A stretch of DNA of 10,098 nt from Cytophagaceae bacterium (lineage in GTDB: Bacteria > Bacteroidota > Bacteroidia > Cytophagales > Cytophagaceae), in the NCBI GenBank assembly GCA_021151805.1, contig JAGKWN010000174.1:1-10098 (forward strand). Reading direction: 5' to 3'. How positions within the stretch are numbered: the first letter of the stretch is position 1; every line of letters begins with the position of its first letter. Shown piece after piece: positions 1 through 5,451 of this stretch. The notes beneath the pieces are model-generated. The model searched no databases and was not told where the DNA came from. It worked only from the letters and a program-made list of their open reading frames with translations. A program made the position numbers and the translations under genes.

Positions 1-69
1 ATTCATAATTCATAATTCATAATTCATAATTCATAATTCATAATTCATAATTCATAATTCATAATTCAT
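1..69. repeat. Tandem heptamer array (ATTCATA)n
   Basis: Nine perfect copies of the 7-base unit ATTCATA run from the window edge, followed by a partial tenth unit (ATTCAT). The array may continue to the left outside the window. It ends 10 bases before the start codon of the lipoprotein gene at 80, so it forms essentially all of the visible upstream region of that gene. The same unit recurs in inverted orientation (TATGAAT) at 10064-10098 and as degenerate copies elsewhere in the window. The repeat is directly visible; its function is unknown. Confidence 0.97.
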
Positions 70-79
70 TCTTTTCCTT

Positions 80-847
80 ATGAAACTACATCTTTTTTTA
101 TTCATCACATTGCTTGCAGTTCTTATTTCTTGTACGAAGGAAAGTACTGAAACAACTACAGGCAGCAAAACTGAGGATTCACTTTTAAAGGTCGAGGCAG
201 GTGACAGATATGCTGATCAAAAAGATTCGGCAGTTTTTTATATTAAAAATTACCGTTTTGAGGTGAAGTCTTCTTCCAAAGAGGAATTTGATGCTGTGAA
301 AAGTTCATTTGAAAACATGGATACTTCTGAAGCAAACCGGATCAAAAAATATGAGAACCTTATTTCCCGCAGGGGTGATTCATTGATCATCAAAACTACG
401 AACGGAAGAAATGTATATCTGGTAACCAGACAGTCCGATAATGATGATCTTGCCATCTATGATTTTATCCAGGATATGCCGGATATTAACCAATGGCTGG
501 TGTTGGGGAGTTATTGGGAATCGTACGGATATCTGTTGATCGATAAGACCAGCGGTGATACGACTGATCTTTATGGTATGCCGGTTGTGTCGCCGGACAA
601 GAAACATATTATCACCTTCAACCAGGATCTTGAGGCTGGCTTTACATTCAATGGTTTGCAGTTGCTGGAAATGCAGGATGGAAAGCCTGTATTGATTGGA
701 TCAAAGGAGCTGTATTACTGGGGGCCAGACAATGTTACCTGGAAAAATGATCATACCTTGCTGGTGCAGCAGGCTTTTTCCAACCTCACGGAAGGTGAAC
801 AGGATATCACTACAGTATATGTGGAACTGGAAATGGATCAGGAATAA
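80..847 (+). CDS. Putative lipoprotein, unknown function (255 aa)
   Basis: The protein begins with a lipoprotein signal peptide: a short basic start (MKLH), a hydrophobic stretch to about residue 16, and a lipobox LISC with the lipidated cysteine at residue 18. The mature protein starts CTKES and is rich in Thr, Ser, Glu and Lys near its N-terminus, as expected for a flexible linker from the outer membrane. The remainder is polar with alternating beta-like segments (for example LLIDKTSG at about 151-158, SPDKKHIITF at about 170-179 and GLQLLEMQDGKPVLIG at about 192-207), suggesting a beta-rich fold such as propeller-like blades; that is only an impression. I recognise no named family. The ATG at 80 directly precedes the signal peptide, with no Shine-Dalgarno sequence and the heptamer array immediately upstream. 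The stop lies 10 bases before the next gene, so the two are probably co-transcribed. Confidence 0.85.
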   Translation: MKLHLFLFITLLAVLISCTKESTETTTGSKTEDSLLKVEAGDRYADQKDSAVFYIKNYRFEVKSSSKEEFDAVKSSFENMDTSEANRIKKYENLISRRGDSLIIKTTNGRNVYLVTRQSDNDDLAIYDFIQDMPDINQWLVLGSYWESYGYLLIDKTSGDTTDLYGMPVVSPDKKHIITFNQDLEAGFTFNGLQLLEMQDGKPVLIGSKELYYWGPDNVTWKNDHTLLVQQAFSNLTEGEQDITTVYVELEMDQE

Positions 848-857
848 AATTCTTCAG

Positions 858-1304
858 ATGCAGCAGATAAAATTTTCTGAATCGATAATAATCAATAAAC
901 CTGCTGCGCAGGTTTTTGATTATACACAAGACTATACCAACCGCCTGGCCTGGGATACCTTTTTAAAAGAAGCGATATTGATCAATGGTGCCCAGGCTGC
1001 CGGCATGCATGTAAAGGCTTATTGCGTGGCTCATAACGGTATTGGCATGGAAACAGAATATGTGTCGTTCAACCGCCCTAAAGTTACTGCTGTTAAAATG
1101 ACAAAAGGTCCTTACATGTTCAGCTCTTTTTTAGGTTCATGGACATTCAAAGCATTAAGCAGTGGTGAGACGGAAGTGATTTTTTTGTATTCGTTTTCCT
1201 TGCGCTTCCCTTTTAACCTACTTGTATTTTTTATCAAGCACAATCTGCAGAAGAATGTACGGCAACGATTAAAGGATTTAAAAATGAATCTGGAACAATC
1301 GTAA
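858..1304 (+). CDS. SRPBCC (polyketide cyclase/START-like) family protein, 148 aa
   Basis: The ATG at 858 gives a protein starting MQQIKFSESIIINKPAAQVF, the usual opening of SRPBCC proteins: a first beta strand followed by (K/A)P..QVFDY. The frame is open further upstream to 696, but that part would overlap the lipoprotein gene and does not look like this family, so 858 is preferred. The rest fits the helix-grip fold: a central strand region (residues about 40-75), a conserved-looking GSWTFKALSSGETEVIFLYSF stretch (about 95-115) and a long amphipathic C-terminal helix ending QKNVRQRLKDLKMNLEQS. SRPBCC proteins bind hydrophobic ligands in a deep cavity; the ligand cannot be told here. There is no signal peptide, so it is probably cytoplasmic. 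It sits 10 bases downstream of the lipoprotein gene. Confidence is high for the fold and low for any specific function. Confidence 0.85.
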   Translation: MQQIKFSESIIINKPAAQVFDYTQDYTNRLAWDTFLKEAILINGAQAAGMHVKAYCVAHNGIGMETEYVSFNRPKVTAVKMTKGPYMFSSFLGSWTFKALSSGETEVIFLYSFSLRFPFNLLVFFIKHNLQKNVRQRLKDLKMNLEQS

Positions 1305-1515
1305 TTTGGACTTTTTAGAGCAATTTTTATTCAAAAATCATTTATTTGCTATCTTTTCTCTATTTATAAATAATTGAAAATAAGTTTTTTAATTTGATTG
1401 TAGTCAACTGATGCTCTCAGTACTCCATTTCAGTCCTTTACCAGTATTTTCTACGTGTTTTCATCACATCTTTTGAAAAAGTAAATTTTGATTAAAGAAA
1501 AAAAACTCAAATTTC
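1305..1515. other. AT-rich intergenic stretch without recognisable content
   Basis: This is the left part of a 343-base gap between the SRPBCC gene and the ArsR gene. It is strongly AT-rich with several A and T runs. I see no open frame with coding character, no tRNA-like structure and no convincing terminator hairpin after the SRPBCC gene. The regulatory signals of the gap lie to its right, from about 1516. Confidence 0.6.
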
Positions 1516-1546
1516 TTGTGTAACTAATCGGTTACGAATATATTTG
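1516..1546 (+). promoter_or_regulatory. Candidate Bacteroidota promoter (TTG-N20-TATATTTG) for the ArsR cluster
   Basis: TATATTTG at 1539-1546 matches the Bacteroidota -7 consensus TAnnTTTG exactly. TTG at 1516-1518 is a -33 type element, with a 20-base spacer, within the range known for the phylum's primary sigma factor. The predicted transcription start is around 1551-1553, leaving a leader of roughly 95 bases before the ArsR start at 1648. The left operator arm occupies the spacer, and the right arm covers the end of the -7 element and the predicted start site. The match is visible in the sequence; activity is inferred. Confidence 0.6.
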
Positions 1547-1561
1547 TAACCGATTAGTTAC
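1520..1561. promoter_or_regulatory. Perfect 16-bp inverted repeat, probable operator
   Basis: The left arm GTAACTAATCGGTTAC (1520-1535) and right arm GTAACCGATTAGTTAC (1546-1561) are exact reverse complements separated by 10 bases. Each arm is itself a dyad, GTAAC-N6-GTTAC, so there are four half-sites, and a further GGTAAC half-site lies at 1568-1573. This is typical of a dimeric helix-turn-helix repressor binding as two dimers, with dyad centres 26 bases apart. Overlap with the candidate promoter and position before an ArsR-family gene make self-repression the simplest reading. A TetR- or MarR-type regulator encoded elsewhere is an alternative. Confidence 0.7.
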
Positions 1562-1576
1562 TTAAATGGTAACGAA

Positions 1577-1651
1577 ATGAACAGCTCTCAGAATTATTTA
1601 ACCTTTGTAAATACCGCTAATCATTTATTATTCATAACTCATATTATATGA
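1577..1651 (+). CDS. Possible 24-codon leader ORF overlapping the ArsR start
   Basis: An ATG at 1577 opens a 24-codon frame (MNSSQNYLTFVNTANHLLFI followed by THII) whose TGA stop at 1649-1651 overlaps the ArsR start codon in an ATGA arrangement. It lies wholly inside the leader expected from the candidate promoter at 1516-1546. If translated, it could couple translation into the regulator gene. A frame this short in AT-rich DNA can easily arise by chance, it has no visible ribosome binding site, and its sequence resembles nothing I know, so it is a low-confidence call. Confidence 0.2.
   Translation: MNSSQNYLTFVNTANHLLFITHII
1623..1643. repeat. Degenerate heptamer remnant before the ArsR gene
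   Basis: One perfect unit ATTCATA at 1630-1636 is followed by a one-mismatch unit ACTCATA at 1637-1643. A weaker unit ATTTATT precedes it at 1623-1629. It ends four bases before the ArsR start codon, an arrangement much like the array in front of the lipoprotein gene at 80. The tandem phase supports decay from the same repeat family, although two units in AT-rich DNA is modest evidence. Confidence 0.5.
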
Positions 1652-1941
1652 GAAGAGATGTATTTCAGGCAATTGCCGACCCAACCCGTAGGTCTATTCT
1701 GGGCTTATTGGCCTTGCAGACTTTAACACTCAATGCCATTGCTGAGAATTACCAGATCAGCCGTCCGGCCGTTTCAAAGCATATCAAGATCCTGAATGAA
1801 TGTGGCCTGGTTGAGATCAAGGATGTTGGGCGGGAGCGCTATTGTGAAGCCCGGCTCGACAAGCTGAATGAAGTTTCGGTTTGGGTAGAGCAGTATAAGC
1901 AATTTTGGGAACAGCGTTTTGATGCGCTGGAATGTATTTAG
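1648..1941 (+). CDS. ArsR/SmtB-family winged-helix transcriptional regulator
   Basis: The 97-residue protein opens MRRDVFQAIADPTRRSIL, a hallmark of the ArsR subgroup that is usually encoded beside AHSA1/SRPBCC proteins. ADPTRR lies at residues 10-15. A helix-turn-helix follows at about 29-49, with the recognition helix ISRPAVSKHIKIL, and the wing lies at about 54-68 (GLVEIKDVGRERYCEA). The metal-binding CxC motif of the recognition-region helix in classical ArsR/SmtB sensors is missing; the scattered cysteines (52, 66, 96) do not reconstitute it, so metal sensing is unlikely from sequence alone. As a cytoplasmic dimeric repressor it probably binds the inverted repeat at 1520-1561 and represses its own operon. 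The next gene starts 24 bases downstream. The family call is very secure; the inducing signal is unknown. Confidence 0.93.
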   Translation: MRRDVFQAIADPTRRSILGLLALQTLTLNAIAENYQISRPAVSKHIKILNECGLVEIKDVGRERYCEARLDKLNEVSVWVEQYKQFWEQRFDALECI

Positions 1942-1965
1942 ATAAACTTAAACAGAATAAACCCG

Positions 1966-2886
1966 ATGGAACAAAATAACACCGCAGATCGTGAGCTGCG
2001 TATCTCACGCTTACTCGATGCACCTATTGACCTGGTGTGGGAAGTATGGACAAACCCGGAACATATTAAAAACTGGTGGGGGCCAAATGGTTTTACCAAT
2101 ACCATTACCAAAATGGAGATCCAGCCAAACGGCACCTGGGATCTGGTGATGCATGGTCCGGATGGTACCGACTATAAAAACAAAAGTATTTTCAGAGAAA
2201 TCGTTAAGCATGAAAAGATCGTCTATGAACACATCAGCGGACCGAAATTTTTAGCGACCATACTTTTTGAAAAGAAGCAGGATAAAACTTTTATACAATG
2301 GCACATGCTCTTCAATACCAAGGAAGAGTTTATACAAACCGTGAAAACATTTAAAGCCGACGAAGGTTTGAAACAAAACCTGGAAAAACTAAATGTTTAT
2401 CTGGAAGCTGCTTTTACGATCCGTCAGCAATTAAAAAAATCTACCATGGCAAGAGTGACCAATTATTTAAATTTTCCCGGTACTACTGAGGAGGCAATGA
2501 ATTTCTACAAAACAATTTTTAATGGGAAATTTGTTGGAAAAGGTATTCAACGTTTAGGTGATATTCCACCGCATGAAGGAATGCCGGCCTTATCTGATGC
2601 GGATAAAAAATTGATCCTGCATATTGAGCTGGAACTATTCGGTGGTTACATCATCATGGCTACGGATGCGCCGGAAAGTATGGGCTTTACACTGACCCCG
2701 GGCAATAACATGCACATTAATTTAGAGCCAGAATCAAGAGAAGAAACAAAACGTATATTTGAAGCATTGGCTGAGGGTGGAAAAATAACGATGCCCTTGG
2801 AAGATATGTTTTTTGGGGCATATTACGGCAGCGTTACCGATAGATATGGTATCAACTGGATGGTAAACTTTGCTGAGAAAAAGTGA
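1966..2886 (+). CDS. Fusion protein: AHSA1-type SRPBCC domain + PhnB-like VOC domain
   Basis: This 306-residue protein joins two domains normally found as separate proteins. Residues about 8-147 form an AHSA1-like SRPBCC domain, beginning with the strand ISRLLDAPIDLVWEVWTNPE and carrying the typical WWGPNGFT motif (37-44). Residues about 161-306 form a glyoxalase/VOC domain of the PhnB-like type, from MARVTNYLNFPGTTEEAMNFY (161-181) to DRYGINWMVNF (292-302). The linker of about 13 residues contains IRQQLKK. Met161 sits where a stand-alone VOC protein would start, so the fusion probably arose by loss of a stop codon between neighbours; an internal start cannot be excluded. Related ArsR/AHSA1/VOC/DoxX neighbourhoods are common in Bacteroidota, but their substrates are poorly defined. 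No signal peptide is seen, so it is probably cytoplasmic. Domain assignment is secure; the biochemical role is unknown. Confidence 0.9.
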   Translation: MEQNNTADRELRISRLLDAPIDLVWEVWTNPEHIKNWWGPNGFTNTITKMEIQPNGTWDLVMHGPDGTDYKNKSIFREIVKHEKIVYEHISGPKFLATILFEKKQDKTFIQWHMLFNTKEEFIQTVKTFKADEGLKQNLEKLNVYLEAAFTIRQQLKKSTMARVTNYLNFPGTTEEAMNFYKTIFNGKFVGKGIQRLGDIPPHEGMPALSDADKKLILHIELELFGGYIIMATDAPESMGFTLTPGNNMHINLEPESREETKRIFEALAEGGKITMPLEDMFFGAYYGSVTDRYGINWMVNFAEKK

Positions 2887-2985
2887 AATTTTCTTCCGGC
2901 TTAGATAATGTATTTACATGGCCTAATTCATCGCGGCGAATAAATTGTGTTAATTATTACGGACAAACTAAACTAAACAACAATT

Positions 2986-3345
2986 ATGAAAATTCTATTT
3001 TGGGTAACAACTGGTTTTCTATTCCTGATGCAGGGCCTGATGCCAATCTTCACGTATAAAATGCCCGATTCACAGGCGGCGATGGCACACCTGGGCTATC
3101 CCGTATATTTTGGGTTGATGCTGGCGCTGTTTAAGCTAGCAGGAGGGCTGGCGTTGATCGTTCCGCAGGTACCAGGGAAAATAAAGGAGTGGGCGTATGC
3201 AGGCTTTGGCCTGGATTTTATCGCAGCGATCTATAGTATGATTGCTGTAGATGGAGTAGTGCCAACTGCTTTTTTCCCGATCATTGCCTTCGTAGTATTA
3301 ACCGCGTCTTACATTTCATACCAAAAAGTATACGCCGCTAACTAA
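2986..3345 (+). CDS. DoxX-like integral membrane protein (119 aa)
   Basis: The small hydrophobic protein has four probable membrane helices, at about residues 3-23, 39-60, 68-90 and 91-112. It has the DoxX-like pattern of a first helix ending QGLMPIF, a second region with the Gly-rich FKLAGGLALIVPQVPGKIKEWAYAG, and a helix with DFIAAIYS. DoxX-like proteins are small inner-membrane proteins linked to quinones, redox stress or detoxification in some bacteria; the exact role of this subgroup is not established. The gene follows the AHSA1-VOC fusion after 99 bases, with an A-rich leader (AAACAACAAT at 2975-2984) and no Shine-Dalgarno sequence. Its TAA stop shares its last base with the next start codon, indicating translational coupling with the HMA-like protein. 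Confidence 0.85.
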   Translation: MKILFWVTTGFLFLMQGLMPIFTYKMPDSQAAMAHLGYPVYFGLMLALFKLAGGLALIVPQVPGKIKEWAYAGFGLDFIAAIYSMIAVDGVVPTAFFPIIAFVVLTASYISYQKVYAAN

Positions 3346-3551
3346 TGGTAGAGGTTTTTAAAACAACTGTTCAGGAAGCTGATGAAGCGCATGTTATTAT
3401 TCAGCGGCTTCTTGAACATTTTCCTGATTATCTGATCAACTTTGATCTTGAAGACTGTGATAAAATTCTTCGTATTAAAGGGGAGCAGATTGATTCTGAA
3501 CAGATCTGTAAGATTGTAGAGCAGACAAATGTGCAATGTTTTGTTCTCTAA
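3345..3551 (+). CDS. Small HMA/ferredoxin-like-fold protein lacking CxxC (68 aa)
   Basis: The predicted pattern is beta-alpha-beta-beta-alpha-beta: strand VEVFKTTV (2-9), helix about 11-26, strand YLINFDLED (29-37), strand ILRIKG (41-46), helix 51-60 and strand VQCFVL (63-68). That is the layout of heavy-metal-associated domains. The metal-binding MxCxxC loop expected after the first strand is absent: the loop reads TTVQEADEA and the cysteines at 38, 55 and 65 are elsewhere. It is therefore probably a structural relative rather than a classical metallochaperone. Its ATG overlaps the DoxX-like gene's TAA by one base (TAATG), so the two products are likely made together. The fold is inferred from pattern alone; the function is unknown. 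Confidence 0.75.
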   Translation: MVEVFKTTVQEADEAHVIIQRLLEHFPDYLINFDLEDCDKILRIKGEQIDSEQICKIVEQTNVQCFVL

Positions 3552-3654
3552 GAATATTTTTATCTATATTGTTTTTTATTAACCGTTTTACAGCGGCAAC
3601 CGGCTAGCATGTTACCCAGGTATTATATCCGGCTAAGAAGCATTGATCATTACT

Positions 3655-4200
3655 ATGTATACACTTGATACCTTACGAGCAGGGTTTGAACGCAACTTAC
3701 TTTCCGGTCCACTAAAAGCGGTGAATTTGTTTCAGATTAATAATCATTATTTCCGTTTTCCTGAAACAGATATGTGGATCATCGACGGTGGTATAGAGCT
3801 CGTCTTTGCAGAAGGCGTATGTACGATTGCCTGGAGCAGTGAATACGAATCTTTTGTGTTTGAGAGGAAGCCTTTTGAAGAGGTTTATAAACATGAAAAC
3901 TTTTCACAGTTAAGCACTGAATATAATAATACCCTGACTAAATTGCCTGGAAACAAAGTGGAGAATTTTCATTTTGTAATGATCGATGTTGAAACAGTAC
4001 TGGATTATACCATGCGTACCCAAACAGAAAATAAATTGGTGGAACTTGTACTGGAGTTTGATAACGGGACATCGATGCAAATAGCTTTAGTAACTTATAG
4101 CATGGAAAGGAATGCTTCTCCAACGGATTTTATGTACGATCTCCACACGCATTTATTAATTTCTACAGGAGAACCAATATATATAAGTGCTCCATGTTAA
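3655..4200 (+). CDS. Hypothetical protein (181 aa), unknown function
   Basis: I do not recognise this family. From the ATG at 3655 it reads MYTLDTLRAGFERNLLSGPL; a TTG at 3643 in the same frame would add four residues (MIIT), but the ATG is the more likely start. There is no signal peptide or membrane segment, so it is probably cytoplasmic. Strand-like and aromatic-rich segments (NNHYFRFPETDMWIIDGGIELVFAEG, about 29-54) alternate with acidic loops, and the middle contains a helix-strand stretch (NFHFVMIDVETVLDYTM). The composition is ordinary for the window. It lies 103 bases after the HMA-like gene and ends 4 bases before the start of the short lipoprotein gene, suggesting co-transcription with the lipoprotein and the glycosyltransferase downstream. 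Confidence 0.75.
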   Translation: MYTLDTLRAGFERNLLSGPLKAVNLFQINNHYFRFPETDMWIIDGGIELVFAEGVCTIAWSSEYESFVFERKPFEEVYKHENFSQLSTEYNNTLTKLPGNKVENFHFVMIDVETVLDYTMRTQTENKLVELVLEFDNGTSMQIALVTYSMERNASPTDFMYDLHTHLLISTGEPIYISAPC

Positions 4201-4204
4201 AAAT

Positions 4205-4624
4205 ATGAGACAACTTGTTGGCGTATTCATCCTCTTCATTTTCTTGGGTTGCTCTAAAGGCATGTTTTATGATGAAGCGTATTATGAACGGATTTCAGGC
4301 ATGCATATACCTGCAAGCGCAGAGATCATAGAAAGTTATGATAACGGAGAGTTTGTAACTGGCACAACATTCAGCATCAATCAAACAGACTTGCAGGCAT
4401 TCATTAAACGCTATGTGTTTAAGCCTAAAGGAAATGCTTTCGCACCACCTTTTCTTGGCAACAGTTATTTGAGGCTGGAAAAGCCGGTATATGGGCACAA
4501 ACAGGGCCAGGACTTATATATTCATTTCGGAACCAAGGGGAAAAACTCCTGGCTGTACATTGTTGATCTGAAATCAAACAGATTGTGGACAGAAATTCAG
4601 TATCCTGATATGGCTGGCGATTAG
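4205..4624 (+). CDS. Short putative lipoprotein (139 aa), unknown function
   Basis: The ATG at 4205 gives MRQLVGVFILFIFLGCSKGM: a basic start, a hydrophobic core and a lipobox FLGC with the lipidated cysteine at residue 16. A GTG at 4187 in the same frame would add six residues and overlap the previous gene; the ATG gives the better signal peptide. The mature part contains two blocks with strand character, ASAEIIESYDNGEFVTGTTF and a C-terminal block running from LYIHFGTKGKNSWLYIVDL to LWTEIQYPD. This layout is reminiscent of small beta-rich Bacteroidota lipoproteins, but I can name no family. It lies 4 bases after the previous stop and 8 bases before the glycosyltransferase start, so all three probably share a transcript. 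Confidence 0.8.
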   Translation: MRQLVGVFILFIFLGCSKGMFYDEAYYERISGMHIPASAEIIESYDNGEFVTGTTFSINQTDLQAFIKRYVFKPKGNAFAPPFLGNSYLRLEKPVYGHKQGQDLYIHFGTKGKNSWLYIVDLKSNRLWTEIQYPDMAGD

Positions 4625-4632
4625 CAAAAAAT

Positions 4633-5436
4633 ATGAAAGATCTTCGTATCCATGTATATGCCGTTTGTAAAAACGAAATGGATTTTTTACCACATTTTTT
4701 CAGGTATTACAATGCTATTGCTGAAAAAATAATTATTTACGATAACCAGTCAACAGACGGCTCCAGGGAATTTATACAATCACAAAGCAAAGGTGTTTTA
4801 AGAGATTACAACAGCAGAGGAGTACTTCGGGATGACATACACCGCTGGATCAAAAATTCTGTCTGGAAAGAGAGTAGAGGGATTGCTGACTGGGTTATTG
4901 TCTCAGACCTCGATGAACTGATATACCATCATAATCTGTTGGAATATTTGCAGACTTGTAAAAGTAAAAATGTTACAATTCCAAAAGTTAAAGGCTTCAA
5001 CATGATTTTTGAAGATGAACTGACAAAAGATGTTTCAATCACTGATCAGGCAAAACGTGGAGCTTATTCAATCCGGTTTTCAAAAAATATTCTCTTCGAT
5101 CCAAATAAAATTGAAGAAATTAACTATTCTCCGGGTGGGCACCATGTTGAACCTGAAGGAGAAGTGCATTATGGATCGTATCAGGGATTGAAACTTTTAC
5201 ATTATAAATATATAGGTGATTTTTCAAGGCTGCAAAACAGATGGAATCAGATAGGGAGAGAGATTAGTGAGATCAATATTAAAAATGCCTGGGGTGTTGA
5301 ACGGCAAAACAGTGAAGAATTTGGAAGGAGATTTCAATACGTAAAAAATAATGCAGAACTGGTTGTTCACAATAATTTTATCTCACTGAGAAGAGTTATT
5401 GATTTTCTGAAACGCGACAGGAAACCGTATATTTAA
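4633..5436 (+). CDS. GT-A fold glycosyltransferase (family 2-like, Glyco_tranf_2_4 type)
   Basis: The 267-residue protein starts with RIHVYAVCKNEMDFLPHFF (residues 5-23), matching the first strand and C/A-x-NE motif of this family. The nucleotide-binding loop YDNQSTDGS (36-44) and the metal-binding acidic motif SDLDE (91-95) follow in the usual order and spacing. A His-rich segment, SPGGHHVEPEG (166-176), and LLHYKYIG (188-195) resemble the acceptor-side motifs of related enzymes. No membrane segment is visible, so it probably acts at the cytoplasmic side on a lipid- or protein-linked glycan using a nucleotide sugar; sugar and acceptor are unknown. A short duplication, GVLRD at 54-58 and 63-67, is unusual. 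It is the last gene of the 3655-5436 group and ends 15 bases before the 3' end of the convergent GH5 gene. Confidence 0.88.
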   Translation: MKDLRIHVYAVCKNEMDFLPHFFRYYNAIAEKIIIYDNQSTDGSREFIQSQSKGVLRDYNSRGVLRDDIHRWIKNSVWKESRGIADWVIVSDLDELIYHHNLLEYLQTCKSKNVTIPKVKGFNMIFEDELTKDVSITDQAKRGAYSIRFSKNILFDPNKIEEINYSPGGHHVEPEGEVHYGSYQGLKLLHYKYIGDFSRLQNRWNQIGREISEINIKNAWGVERQNSEEFGRRFQYVKNNAELVVHNNFISLRRVIDFLKRDRKPYI

Positions 5437-5437
5437 T

Positions 5438-5451
5438 TATGAATTATAAGT
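5438..5451. repeat. Heptamer remnant at the convergent junction and GH5 break
   Basis: A perfect unit TATGAAT (5438-5444) is followed in phase by a two-mismatch unit TATAAGT (5445-5451). These bases, with one additional T, fill the whole gap between the glycosyltransferase stop (5434-5436) and the GH5 stop (complement of 5452-5454). The GH5 reading frame ends prematurely at this remnant. It belongs to the family seen at 1-69 and 10064-10098, in the orientation of the right-hand array. Confidence 0.6.

Noticed and set aside
1..69. CRISPR array
   Set aside because: The heptamers are back to back with no spacers, and there are no cas genes in the window.
380..607. Open frame of 75 codons on the - strand
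   Set aside because: It lies antisense inside the lipoprotein gene; the + strand product has a clear signal peptide and lipobox.
696..857. Upstream extension of the SRPBCC gene to an ATG at 696
   Set aside because: It would overlap the lipoprotein gene in another frame by 152 bases, and the extra 54 residues (rich in Cys, Trp, Met) do not resemble the family, whose N-terminus fits the ATG at 858.
3600..3635. Direct repeat CCGGCTA at 3600-3606 and 3629-3635 as an attachment or operator site
   Set aside because: Seven bases repeated once in a 103-base gap is within chance, with no integrase or symmetry to support it.
3643..3654. TTG start four codons upstream for the 181-residue hypothetical protein
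   Set aside because: The ATG at 3655 is a stronger start and the four extra residues (MIIT) show no supporting feature.
4187..4204. GTG start for the short lipoprotein
   Set aside because: It overlaps the previous gene and adds His and Lys ahead of a signal peptide that is already complete from the ATG at 4205.
5437..5451. A bidirectional terminator between the convergent glycosyltransferase and GH5 genes
   Set aside because: The 15-base gap is only degenerate heptamer sequence and forms no stable GC-containing stem.
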